Under the pieces are notes generated by a model. That model was not told the DNA's origin and did no database searches. It saw nothing but the letters and a program-made list of their open reading frames with translations. This document shows positions 8,901-17,000 of a DNA stretch of 47,416 nt, one piece after another (within the stretch, counting starts at the first letter, position 1; every line of letters starts with the position of its first letter). This DNA comes from a virus: positions 1 to 47,416 of IMG/VR virus record IMGVR_UViG_3300048439_000064, one strand, 5' to 3'. Both the position numbers and the translations under genes were made by a program.

Positions 8901-10019
8901 CTTTCACAAAATGCACAGCTTCGTCAGAATGCAGAAATGGCAAAGCTTTCAGCATCTGAAAAAGTTACACTTGCAAATTTATCAGCTAAGAATCAAGCAG
9001 ATTCAGAATCTATGACAGCTGAAAATGTTGCGGCGTTACAGGTTTATGAAAAGAAAATGCAAGCGGGGCAAGTTAACGCACAACTAGCACAGCAAATGGG
9101 ACTTGCAAACCTTAACAACCAACAAGAATCTGCAATGTTTAATGCACAGATTGATGCTAATCTTGATATGGCTCAGTTCAACGCTGACCAACAAGCGGCT
9201 ATGGCTAATAGTCAGTTCATGCAATCAATGACCATGAAAAACTATGATGCTAAACAACAAAGCATTATGCAAAATGCATCAGCTATGGCTTCTATGGACA
9301 TGGCAAATCTTGATGCTCGTACAAAAATTGCAGCACAGAATGCACAAGCATTTTTACAAATGGACATGGCTAACCTAAATAACGAACAGCAAATGGCCGT
9401 TATGAATCAACAACAGGCACAGCAAACCATGTTGTCAAATCAATCGGCTGAAAATGCATCACGCCAGTTTAATGCAGCTAACGAACAACAAGCTGACCAG
9501 TTCATGGCTAGTTTAGCAGCTCAAGTAGATCAGTTCAATGCATCTCAAAGCAATAGCATGGAACAGTTTAATGTATCTGAAGGTAATCGCATTGCAGCTC
9601 AAAATGCTCAGAACCAAACACAAGTATCTCTTGCTAACGCTCAAATGTCAACAGATATTAGTAAATTAAATGCTCAGATGGATCAACAACGTGAACAGTT
9701 TAATACTGCAAACAAACAAGCAATTGAGCAAGCAGACATTGCATGGCGACGACAGGCTAACACAATTAACACTGCTGCGGCTAATGCGGCTAATCAACAA
9801 AATGTTATGAATTCGTTTAACCTAGACATGACAGAGCTTCAATATGTTTGGCAAGAACTTAGAGATAATGCAGCATATACTCGACAAGCTTATGAAGGCC
9901 AGCAGGATAGAGAAACTCGACTAATAGCTACAGCTCTTGGCAATGAATCAGCAGCCAGTGGAGATAAAAATTCAAGCACAACATCCGCTCTTATGCGATT
10001 AATTCAGGGATATATCTAG
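5982..10019 (+). CDS. Giant low-complexity helical virion protein (putative internal/ejection protein)
   Basis: A 1345-aa protein. Residues 1-60 are basic (KKRQNR..., RRR). Residues 95-290 are an Ala/Glu/Lys/Gln/Arg repeat of the type QAEAAKAAEAAR, like the helical domain II of TolA. Residues 290-500 are acidic and disordered (E/T/A rich). Residues 500-650 are a more globular, charged region. Residues about 680-1260 are one long Gln/Asn/Ala/Met helix with recurring units such as MDLANLNNEQQ and QFNA. The C-terminus (RDNAAYTRQAYEGQQDRETR...) is helical. GGAG lies about 10 nt before the ATG. It heads the run of large proteins between holin and lysozyme, where T7-like phages place internal core or ejection proteins. 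No enzyme motif is visible. It is probably an internal virion protein; a long filament or tape-like role is an alternative. Confidence 0.85.
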   Translation: MSKKRQNRNTSKFKKAAASQRARVPFRTGGPSDRRRPTAEERKGKTTKETTDNKITGGVKTTGSTKSTSTKATAGIKPTKETGTASTTKQETPDNSPAQQAAGQQAEAAKAAEAARQAEAAKAAEAARQAAATKAAQEAAATKAAEAARQAEAAKAAEAVRQAEAAKEAEATRQAEATKKAQETTATTQEKTKKLQEETRKKQAETTARQEAAEASGFEEEAQATQAETTKKAQENTARQEAAANSGVEQESKNQQAETEKQRTAADSAALPPDSSELTEGSPDSSTSSYEEGRRRQEDARAAEETTTAATETADNQSSMPVRENFESDQEYNIALAQFYTNNLTTSYTNTSVPMPTEAPINLQTTRPDLPVLEKVVAEKVEEGDPSVVEQMDDTGDAEVTEAEATEAVSVGEAETTTAGAPLETEASTMQAAIAEGVAPGEAVTGEVSDEALAKVEEGTITQPAVAATRDSAAEEAAKAVAAQRPEEQKYVQAITSDERYKVIEAEDPEVATRVAQTISKRAEKDLMDIVTGEGVNLDDIPEFKLAEKRTAQVAEAQQGIAQELGDAPSVDLKGRQAILGEAPKGDAAQIGGIPTMEAASRQAITGEARKAAAADMNAVVGNLPPEITAAVLEDPQTVEAQLDTAPVRVKAAVAALPQEALVSTQMEGLLAGMEDGKIPLWAKPAVDAMNSQMASRGLSTSTVGRDALFNAIIQSALPIAQSNAQALQQRASQNLSNEQQANLQQASQVMQQRMANLSNRQTAASQTAQMAQEITIRQGEFEQQAILTSEQQEQQVRMQNIQNAQQQASQESAQRQQVAIANLDAGTKMDLANLEALNLASSQNLNAEQQARLTNYNATVARTMRQAELDQDMEKANLSAELQIELKNLTEENAASRDTMTAENQERLANLNVLVDFKKTNAALAQQMDLANMNAAQQTELANLAERAATDSANFSEANRFRLQELSTAANVLSQNAQLRQNAEMAKLSASEKVTLANLSAKNQADSESMTAENVAALQVYEKKMQAGQVNAQLAQQMGLANLNNQQESAMFNAQIDANLDMAQFNADQQAAMANSQFMQSMTMKNYDAKQQSIMQNASAMASMDMANLDARTKIAAQNAQAFLQMDMANLNNEQQMAVMNQQQAQQTMLSNQSAENASRQFNAANEQQADQFMASLAAQVDQFNASQSNSMEQFNVSEGNRIAAQNAQNQTQVSLANAQMSTDISKLNAQMDQQREQFNTANKQAIEQADIAWRRQANTINTAAANAANQQNVMNSFNLDMTELQYVWQELRDNAAYTRQAYEGQQDRETRLIATALGNESAASGDKNSSTTSALMRLIQGYI
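6295..6366 (+). repeat. Two perfect 36-bp tandem repeats in the Ala-rich coding region
   Basis: Positions 6295-6330 and 6331-6366 are identical 36-mers, each coding the 12-aa unit QAEAAKAAEAAR (phase-shifted). Further degenerate copies run on to about 6500. The identity at synonymous positions indicates recent duplication by slippage or recombination. Confidence 0.9.
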
Positions 10020-10069
10020 TAAACATTTTAAATATAGTGTATACTAGAAAAAATAAAATGGAGAAATAA

Positions 10070-11311
10070 ATGGGAATTATATCTAAAATCGGTAAGGGCA
10101 TAAAAAGCGCTTTTAAAAAAATAGGTAAAGGAATTAAACGGGGAATAAAATCTGTTGGTAAATTTATGGACAAGATTGGCATTGTAGGACAAATTGGTCT
10201 TGCTATTTTGTTACCGGGAATAGGAGGTATGCTTGCAAAAGGCTTTAGTACTGCTTTTAGTGCAGTAACAGGCGCAATGACAGGATATGCTGGAATTGGC
10301 TCTAGCGTAATAAACGCTGCAGGGGGTTTTTTAAACGCTGCGGGAACAGTAGTAGGAAGGATGGGCAACGCTTTTAATTCTGTTACAGGAGCTATAAAAA
10401 ATGTTGTGGGTGAAACCCTTAAGTTTGGTGCAAACAAACTAGGTCTCGGTGAGGTTGCTAGTAGTTTAGGAAGTACTTTTGGATCTCAAGGACTTACAGA
10501 TCTTGGAACTAGTATTTCTAAAGGTTCTTTTGATAACATTACAAGTGCTTTTGGAGAAGGATTGACAAACATTACTGATAGTTTTAGTAATGTTTTTAAT
10601 ACTGAGTCTTCAATAGCAAAAAATCTTAATATGGAATTTGATCCTTCAAATGTAGACGCTGCCGGAAAACCTATTAGTACAGCTTCTAGTGGTGTTTCTT
10701 TAGAAGACATGTCAACAGAAATACAAGGTATTGATCCTAGTAAGTCTTTAGATCGTATGGTAGAAGGATATGAAGCACCTTCATTATTAGATAATAAACC
10801 TATTAGGACAGTAGCACAAGAAGTTGAAGCCAGTGCTTTTGCATCCGCAAGAGAACAGGCACTAAAGACGCCAAAGGCAGTGGGCGATAAAAACTTTGTT
10901 TTAGAGACAACCCAAGAAGTTCAAAAAGGCCTAGCAGAACAACTTCGTAAAAAGGCAGCCGATGTTAGGGGAGGGTTCACAGCATTCAAAGAAGATCCTT
11001 TAGGAGTTACTGTAGGTTATGGAGTAGACCAAATAAAAGAAGGTGTAGACGCTGGACTTCAGCAAGTTGGAATGTATGGAATAACAAACGCTGCAGGAGT
11101 TGATTTAGTACCCGATCAAATTCAACAAAACATAAGTACTTATATTGCTCCGGGTGAAGCAGTACAGGTTCGACCAGCGGCACAAATAACACCAGAATAC
11201 TTCACTGCAAATCAGTCTATATTTAATCAATACCCTTGGGGAGCGTCTTCAGCAGTTATAGATAGTAATTACTATCAAGATTTAAACACAACTATGCAGC
11301 GAATGGGGTAA
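10070..11311 (+). CDS. Putative membrane-active internal virion protein
   Basis: A 413-aa protein. Residues 4-36 are a strongly cationic amphipathic stretch built on a repeated KIGKGIK-like unit (SKIGKGIKSAFKKIGKGIK). Residues 38-80 are hydrophobic and Gly-rich (VGQIGLAILLPGIGGMLAKG...). Residues 85-160 are a Gly/Ala/Ser-rich helical region. The remainder is soluble and acidic. GGAG lies 6 nt before the ATG. A helix like the N-terminus could insert in membranes, which fits a small ejection protein that helps extend the short tail across the envelope. This is inferred from composition and position, not homology. Confidence 0.8.
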   Translation: MGIISKIGKGIKSAFKKIGKGIKRGIKSVGKFMDKIGIVGQIGLAILLPGIGGMLAKGFSTAFSAVTGAMTGYAGIGSSVINAAGGFLNAAGTVVGRMGNAFNSVTGAIKNVVGETLKFGANKLGLGEVASSLGSTFGSQGLTDLGTSISKGSFDNITSAFGEGLTNITDSFSNVFNTESSIAKNLNMEFDPSNVDAAGKPISTASSGVSLEDMSTEIQGIDPSKSLDRMVEGYEAPSLLDNKPIRTVAQEVEASAFASAREQALKTPKAVGDKNFVLETTQEVQKGLAEQLRKKAADVRGGFTAFKEDPLGVTVGYGVDQIKEGVDAGLQQVGMYGITNAAGVDLVPDQIQQNISTYIAPGEAVQVRPAAQITPEYFTANQSIFNQYPWGASSAVIDSNYYQDLNTTMQRMG

Positions 11312-11317
11312 GTAAAT

Positions 11318-11923
11318 ATGGATATGAAATACGCTCAAGAAGCTTTAACGGGTGGAAGACCTATTCCGGGCCAGAGCCTAACTACCGATCCTTCAAATCC
11401 TACGCCTTATGAAAAAGCTCCAAAGTACACTTCTGTTCATGAAGCTACTCGAAGTATTTTTGAGCATTTTATAGACGCAGAAAACTATGTAGCTGTTATG
11501 GAAGTTTTGTCAGACGACGTTCCAATCATGGATGTTGTTCAAGCTTTTCTATTTGGAGGGTTTCAAGAAGGAAAATGGAATCCTGATTTAATGCTTATGT
11601 TAGCAGAGCCTGTTGCTTATATTTTACTTGCTTTAGCAGAAAGAGCCAATATTGATCCTGTTATTTATAATGGTGAAAAGTTAGATGAGGCTGAAGAGCT
11701 TGCAATGATGGGAACAACTTTTCAAAAAGAAAGACTTAAAAATATGGAAGAGTTTTCTAAAGAGAAAATAGCTTTGCCTGAAGGTGTACTGCCCAGAGAA
11801 ATTACAGAGCAAATTAAAACTATTCAACCTCCAGAAAGTTTATTAGCTAGACAGCCAGAAGAAAACACAGAAACAGGTGAAGAAAGCCTGTTAGCAGAGC
11901 CTGTTGTAGAGGAGCAAGTATAA
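11318..11923 (+). CDS. Hypothetical virion-region protein
   Basis: A 201-aa protein, acidic and mostly helical. Residues 60-105 include a moderately hydrophobic segment (MLMLAEPVAYILLALAERA) that looks like a buried helix rather than a true membrane anchor. The C-terminal 40 residues are disordered and Glu-rich. Only 6 nt separate it from the gene before, and its stop overlaps the next ATG (TAATG). It is probably a minor virion or ejection protein by position; I recognise no family. Confidence 0.75.
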   Translation: MDMKYAQEALTGGRPIPGQSLTTDPSNPTPYEKAPKYTSVHEATRSIFEHFIDAENYVAVMEVLSDDVPIMDVVQAFLFGGFQEGKWNPDLMLMLAEPVAYILLALAERANIDPVIYNGEKLDEAEELAMMGTTFQKERLKNMEEFSKEKIALPEGVLPREITEQIKTIQPPESLLARQPEENTETGEESLLAEPVVEEQV

Positions 11924-13506
11924 TGGCTATTCAAGAATTTGGACAATCTTTACTTTCTGATGCCCGTGAAAGAAATGAAAGAGAAAGACGACGAGAAAGA
12001 AAGCGGGAAGAAAAAGATCTTCTTTTAGGCATAGGAATGAAGGTTGCGGATTCAGCACTGACTAGTTATCAAAATAGAAAAACAAACGAATTTCTTAGAG
12101 ATGAAGCGCTTTTAGCTCGTAATTTAAATTATAAAATGCGAGTAAAAAGATCTAGTGAAGATGTCATGGATATTGATGGTAATGCACAAGACCCTGATTA
12201 TTTATACAATAAATTTTTACCAGAAACTTTAGCAGATGCCCAAGCAGGCACAGGTCAGTTAGCCAGTAGCCGACTTGTTATTAGTCTGGCTGAAATTGAA
12301 GCTCGTCGAAGGTCGGAAGAAAGACTAAAGGAACTAACCGAAGATAGGGTTAAAGCCGCCAGATCCCTTGTATCTTCTTCAGGTGGAAGTGAAACAGCTT
12401 ATAGAGATGCTGTAATAGCTTCAAGACCTAGTGGAGGAATAAAGGGTGCAGTTAACTTTTTCGGAAATTTACTTACAGGAGGAACTGCTCACGACGTTGC
12501 GCTTACAACCGACATGTATAGAAAGTCTGAGGAGTATCAGTCTGAATTCAGACAAAATCCTACAGAAGCTCTTACTTCTACGCAACGAAGAGAAAGAGTA
12601 AAACAAAATGGGCATCTCCTTGCAAAAGGAAAAGTAGTTTATGATGATACGCCTGTATCAATAACCGCAACAGATCCTAATGATCCAACTAAAACCAAGA
12701 CTGTATCAGCTTTTGTAGGTAAAATAAATGGTGTTAATGTAGGATATAGAACCGTAGACGGCGAGGTTGTTAATCTTCTTTCGCCTGAACAAACAAAACG
12801 AAGAAATACAATTTCAAACATTGTGACTTCAGAACAAGCGAATCAAATTCGAGCAACAGCTTTAAGTATATTAAGCGAACAGCAAAACAAAGAGCTAAAA
12901 GATGTTTTTGTTTCTCTTTATGGAACAGAACAAGACGACTCTTCAGACAAGGTCGCTATTAGGCGACAATTTTATGGTAATTTAGGGCAAAATGCAGGAA
13001 TGCTATTAAGAGATTTTCAGATTCCAAACGCTGTATCGTATTCCCTTGCTGCTGAAATGGAAATACTTAGACACCAAATGTTAGCAGGCGGTAAAGAAGC
13101 AGCAAGATACAGCTTTGGAAGCCTTCCTGCTAAGAATACTGTAGTGGGTCTTGAGCTTGAAACAAACGCTGAATCTATTAGTCCTATACTAGCCTTAGCA
13201 GCTTTAGATTCTTTAGAAGAAAAAAATACTTTAGGTAGAAGCAAAGAGGCTTACGAGTCTTTTAGAACTTCTTTAGAAAATAATTTTGCAGGAGAAAGTG
13301 AAAACACCAAAAAATTCATAAGTACTTTTATGTTTTTAGATGCTCCTACACAGTCTGACTTGTTAAAATGGATGGAAGGATATAAAACTTTTAATCAACC
13401 AAGAAACTACTTAGAAGGTAATCTTTCTATCATAGACACACTAATACAAAGCAGCAATGGCTTAAGTCGTTCCCCAACCCGACAAGATAATCGTTACAAA
13501 AGATAA
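11923..13506 (+). CDS. Putative internal virion (ejection) protein
   Basis: A 527-aa protein. Residues 15-35 are an extreme Arg/Glu/Lys helix (RERNERERRRERKREEKD). Residues 40-140 are helical and charged, and the middle (160-290) mixes Gly/Ser/Thr-rich beta segments. The last 150 residues are helical. GGAG lies 8 nt before the ATG, which overlaps the previous stop. No enzymatic motif is seen. It lies between other putative ejection proteins and is comparable in length to mid-size internal core proteins of T7-like phages. Confidence 0.75.
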   Translation: MAIQEFGQSLLSDARERNERERRRERKREEKDLLLGIGMKVADSALTSYQNRKTNEFLRDEALLARNLNYKMRVKRSSEDVMDIDGNAQDPDYLYNKFLPETLADAQAGTGQLASSRLVISLAEIEARRRSEERLKELTEDRVKAARSLVSSSGGSETAYRDAVIASRPSGGIKGAVNFFGNLLTGGTAHDVALTTDMYRKSEEYQSEFRQNPTEALTSTQRRERVKQNGHLLAKGKVVYDDTPVSITATDPNDPTKTKTVSAFVGKINGVNVGYRTVDGEVVNLLSPEQTKRRNTISNIVTSEQANQIRATALSILSEQQNKELKDVFVSLYGTEQDDSSDKVAIRRQFYGNLGQNAGMLLRDFQIPNAVSYSLAAEMEILRHQMLAGGKEAARYSFGSLPAKNTVVGLELETNAESISPILALAALDSLEEKNTLGRSKEAYESFRTSLENNFAGESENTKKFISTFMFLDAPTQSDLLKWMEGYKTFNQPRNYLEGNLSIIDTLIQSSNGLSRSPTRQDNRYKR

Positions 13507-13515
13507 GGAAAAACA

Positions 13516-16500
13516 ATGACTACTAAAATGATTAATCTTTTTGGAGAAGAGGCAGGAGTGCCATATTCTGATTTTTTTTCAGACGAAAAAGAAAAAAATG
13601 TTGTTAGTCCTCTTAGAAAAACTGTTCCTGACTATGTTAACCCCTTTAATTACGAACGCGTTACTCCTAAAGAGCAGCAATCTATAACAGAATTAGATAC
13701 TGATCCCGTGCTTCTTGAAAAATTTAATAGAGTTATGGAATACTTAGGGGATAACAGTGCTTTTACTAATAGTGTTTTTGACCCTACAAGCACTATCTCT
13801 GAAACAATGCGCGACGACAACATAAGCATTGCAAAGCTTATTGATAAAACAGTAGCGTTTAAAGATGCTCCCGATAGTATAAAACAAGATTATGCTGATA
13901 TTAAAAACAGCTGGGATGATGCAGGAAAAAAAGGCTTTACAGAATGGATGGATATGTTTCAAGACTACACTGTAGATATTGCAACTGATCCTGCCGTATT
14001 AGCAGGCATAGCAGGAACTTTTTTTACTGGCACAGCTAGCGCAGTTGCTGCTGGAGGCACTCAGCTTACTGCTCGGGCAGCTTTGGCTAATACACTTCGT
14101 CGTGCAGCAGCAGGGGCTGTAAAAACAACAGGTGGTTCTGGATACAAAGGAACTGCTGTTAGAAGTGCCGCTGCAAGTGGAATATATGACATTGCAGGAC
14201 AACACTTAGATTTAGCAATCAAACGTCAAAAAGAGTATAGTCCCACACAAACAGCAATTACAGCAGCAATAGGTGGAGTAGCTGGACCTGCACTTGAAGC
14301 AGGAGTAAGAGCAAGCGCCCCTCATTTTAAAAGGTTTCTTTTTGGAAAATCAAAAGTAAACCAACAAGCAAGCGAAGGAGTCTTTGAAGAAACTATAGAT
14401 TTTAAAACAAGAGAAGATAGGGCTAGAGAAGCTTTTGAGGCCGCAGCAGAACAAGCTGAAAAAGGCGAAATGGGGTACTATACTCCTACGGGTCAAACTA
14501 AAGATTCTTTTCCAGCATTAATAGGTTTGCCCGGACGAGCAGCAAAAGTAGCGAAAGATCTTGAGACAAGAGTTATTGAAGGTCGTATTATTGATTTAGA
14601 AGAAGAAAACTATTCAATACTTGATGATCTTGTAGATGATCTTGGAGGTGGTCAAGCTACTAAAGAGTTTGTTGTAGACGCTGTTAATGTAGCACAGAAC
14701 CAACCAGATCCTGAAAAAGTAGCCGTTACGTTTTTTAATAAACTACACAGGTTTTCTGCAGGAGCGTCTTCAACCATGTTTTTTGGAAAAGCTTCTGGCA
14801 TTTTATCTCCTTATCGTAAATATTCTGAAACAGCCAAGCAGCTTCAAGGTAAATTTTCAAGAGAGTTTAACAAAGTGTGGCGTGGTAATCAATTTAAAAT
14901 TGAAGGAGATTTTGCTGAAGTACAACAAAGATATAATGGTGAATTCTACACTACATATATTGATATTGTTGAACCCCTTTCCTATGACAAAGTTAAAGGT
15001 AAATTAAAAGATAATGTTAATGCTTCTTTAAGCATGGCAATGCGGGGTGTAGATTCTGATGTTGCAGGATTAGAGCCTGTATATGAAGCCGCTAGAAAAA
15101 TGCAAGAATTATATTCTGATATTGGTGATCGACTTGTTGCAGCTGGAGTTATTGATAAAAAAGTAGATAACTATATTCCTCGTATGTGGAATAGAACGGC
15201 TATTGAAAAAAATCCAGATCGTTTTGCACAGCTTCTTGTAGATCAAGGAGAAGCAAATAATATAGCGGACGGTCGTAGAATTATGGAAGACTTATTAGAA
15301 AAACGCAACCAGCTCGACTCTGGAACTGACGGACATTTTTTCTCAGCTAAACGAAAGTTTAATAATATTCAAGATGATTTTGTTTTTGAAGAGTTTTTAA
15401 ATACAGATGTGTTAGGAACTTTACATAACTATACGCACCATGCAGCTAAGTCACTTGCTAAAAAAGAAGTGTTTGGTGTTAATAATATTAAAGAATTTGA
15501 AGCCAAGTGGATTAATCCTATTGCAGAAGATCACTATAATTCTACAGGAAAAAGCTTATCAAAAATTGAAAAATCGCTTATCATGAACTTGTATCGCAGC
15601 GCTACTGGTGAGGGTCAACAAAACTTTGAATATATACAGACAGGCATGGACACGTATGGTTTAATGAATCGACTAGCTTACTTAGGAGGAGCAACTATTT
15701 CAAGTCTTACGGAAGTTTTTGTTAATATAGCTGATGCGGGATTTGTAAAGAGTGTTAAAGGTTTTAATGATGCTCTTGAAACATCTTTTAAACTAGTAAC
15801 AAAAGATACAGAAACAAAATTAAAAAATCAAATGGGTCTTACCGCTGCAGAAATTAAAAAAGAAATGTTTGAATTTAGTATTGCAGTAGATCAAGGAGTT
15901 TCTCAAATGGGAAACAGGCTTGCAGGAAATGATTTACAGTCCGATAGACTACAAGGAGTTAGCAACGGTTATTTTAAATTTATTGGCCTTGACCTTTGGA
16001 CAAAGTTTGCACAAACCGTAACTTTTGCAACCGGCAAGCGTTTAATCATGGGGAATTTAGAAGAAGTTTCTGAATACCTTTCATCAGGAGCTAAAATTTC
16101 AAGTCGTATTCAAAATAAAATAGATGAATTAAATGAGTTAGGAATTGATATTGAGGAAGGAACGTCTTGGCTTGGTTCAGGAGCAAACTTGCAAGACTCT
16201 TATTACAAGGAAATAAAACAAGCCGCTGCTCGTTATACTAATGATGTAGTGCTAATGCCTGATTCTATGGCATCAACACGACCTATGATGTATTCACACC
16301 CAAAAACTCAACTGGCATTTCAGCTTCTTTCATATCCAGCAGCCTTTACTAATGTTATTTTAAAAGGAGCAGCTAAAAAACTAACTAGAAACCCAAAACA
16401 AAATACAGCTAATGTTTTATTGTCTGGTCTTTTTATGATGGAGGGTCAACGAATAGTACAGTACCTTAAAACTGGAGGAAAAAGCGAAGAGGACAAAACT

Positions 16501-16998
16501 CCTTCTGAAGCTCGTATAGAAGCTATGAAAAGGGTAGGCGCACCCGGTTTATTATTTCAACAAATTGACAGAGCTACAGAAACTGCTGGGTACACAGGAA
16601 CAGTAACTCCGTTTTTAATTGCCCCGTTTGGTCCAGCAGGCTCTGATATAGCAGGCGTTGCTCAAGGAAGACCAGTGCAGACTTTAGGTACTAAGGCTCC
16701 TTTCTATTCTTTGTATGGTAATGTTGCAAAAATAACAGGGAACGAAGACGAGTATGAAGACTATAAACAATACTTTAAAGATTTAGACAGGACCGGCAGC
16801 GAAATTCTGCGAACTGATAAACCTATTATGACTAGAGATTTATTTTCAAAGGGGGGTGTAGTGGAAGTACCTAATGCTCCAGAAGAGCCTGATGAGCGTA
16901 TAGATAAAATGACAGGTCAGCCTTACAACGAACAAGCTGGCCTTGCTTTTATTGACGAAGAAGATCCTAAGCCTGTATCACTGTTGTCTAAGGTATAA
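13516..16998 (+). CDS. Large internal virion / ejection protein
   Basis: A 1160-aa protein. Residues about 150-190 and 245-265 are hydrophobic Ala/Gly-rich segments (DPAVLAGIAGTFFTGTASAVAAGG). The central part (300-1000) is helical and charged, with Pro-rich turns such as DKKVDNYIPRMWNR. A conserved-looking C-terminus has FSKGGVVEVPNAPEEPDERID followed by GQPYNEQAG. I recall similar C-termini on large virion proteins of uncultured marine podoviruses. In size and position it fits the large ejection protein (T7 gp16-like role). I see no lysozyme or transglycosylase motif. AAGGA precedes the ATG. Confidence 0.8.
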   Translation: MTTKMINLFGEEAGVPYSDFFSDEKEKNVVSPLRKTVPDYVNPFNYERVTPKEQQSITELDTDPVLLEKFNRVMEYLGDNSAFTNSVFDPTSTISETMRDDNISIAKLIDKTVAFKDAPDSIKQDYADIKNSWDDAGKKGFTEWMDMFQDYTVDIATDPAVLAGIAGTFFTGTASAVAAGGTQLTARAALANTLRRAAAGAVKTTGGSGYKGTAVRSAAASGIYDIAGQHLDLAIKRQKEYSPTQTAITAAIGGVAGPALEAGVRASAPHFKRFLFGKSKVNQQASEGVFEETIDFKTREDRAREAFEAAAEQAEKGEMGYYTPTGQTKDSFPALIGLPGRAAKVAKDLETRVIEGRIIDLEEENYSILDDLVDDLGGGQATKEFVVDAVNVAQNQPDPEKVAVTFFNKLHRFSAGASSTMFFGKASGILSPYRKYSETAKQLQGKFSREFNKVWRGNQFKIEGDFAEVQQRYNGEFYTTYIDIVEPLSYDKVKGKLKDNVNASLSMAMRGVDSDVAGLEPVYEAARKMQELYSDIGDRLVAAGVIDKKVDNYIPRMWNRTAIEKNPDRFAQLLVDQGEANNIADGRRIMEDLLEKRNQLDSGTDGHFFSAKRKFNNIQDDFVFEEFLNTDVLGTLHNYTHHAAKSLAKKEVFGVNNIKEFEAKWINPIAEDHYNSTGKSLSKIEKSLIMNLYRSATGEGQQNFEYIQTGMDTYGLMNRLAYLGGATISSLTEVFVNIADAGFVKSVKGFNDALETSFKLVTKDTETKLKNQMGLTAAEIKKEMFEFSIAVDQGVSQMGNRLAGNDLQSDRLQGVSNGYFKFIGLDLWTKFAQTVTFATGKRLIMGNLEEVSEYLSSGAKISSRIQNKIDELNELGIDIEEGTSWLGSGANLQDSYYKEIKQAAARYTNDVVLMPDSMASTRPMMYSHPKTQLAFQLLSYPAAFTNVILKGAAKKLTRNPKQNTANVLLSGLFMMEGQRIVQYLKTGGKSEEDKTPSEARIEAMKRVGAPGLLFQQIDRATETAGYTGTVTPFLIAPFGPAGSDIAGVAQGRPVQTLGTKAPFYSLYGNVAKITGNEDEYEDYKQYFKDLDRTGSEILRTDKPIMTRDLFSKGGVVEVPNAPEEPDERIDKMTGQPYNEQAGLAFIDEEDPKPVSLLSKV

Positions 16999-17000
16999 AT

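Noticed and set aside
10017-10045. Rightward promoter with TATACT -10 before the gene at 10070
   Set aside because: A good -10 but no -35 and no proper extended -10.
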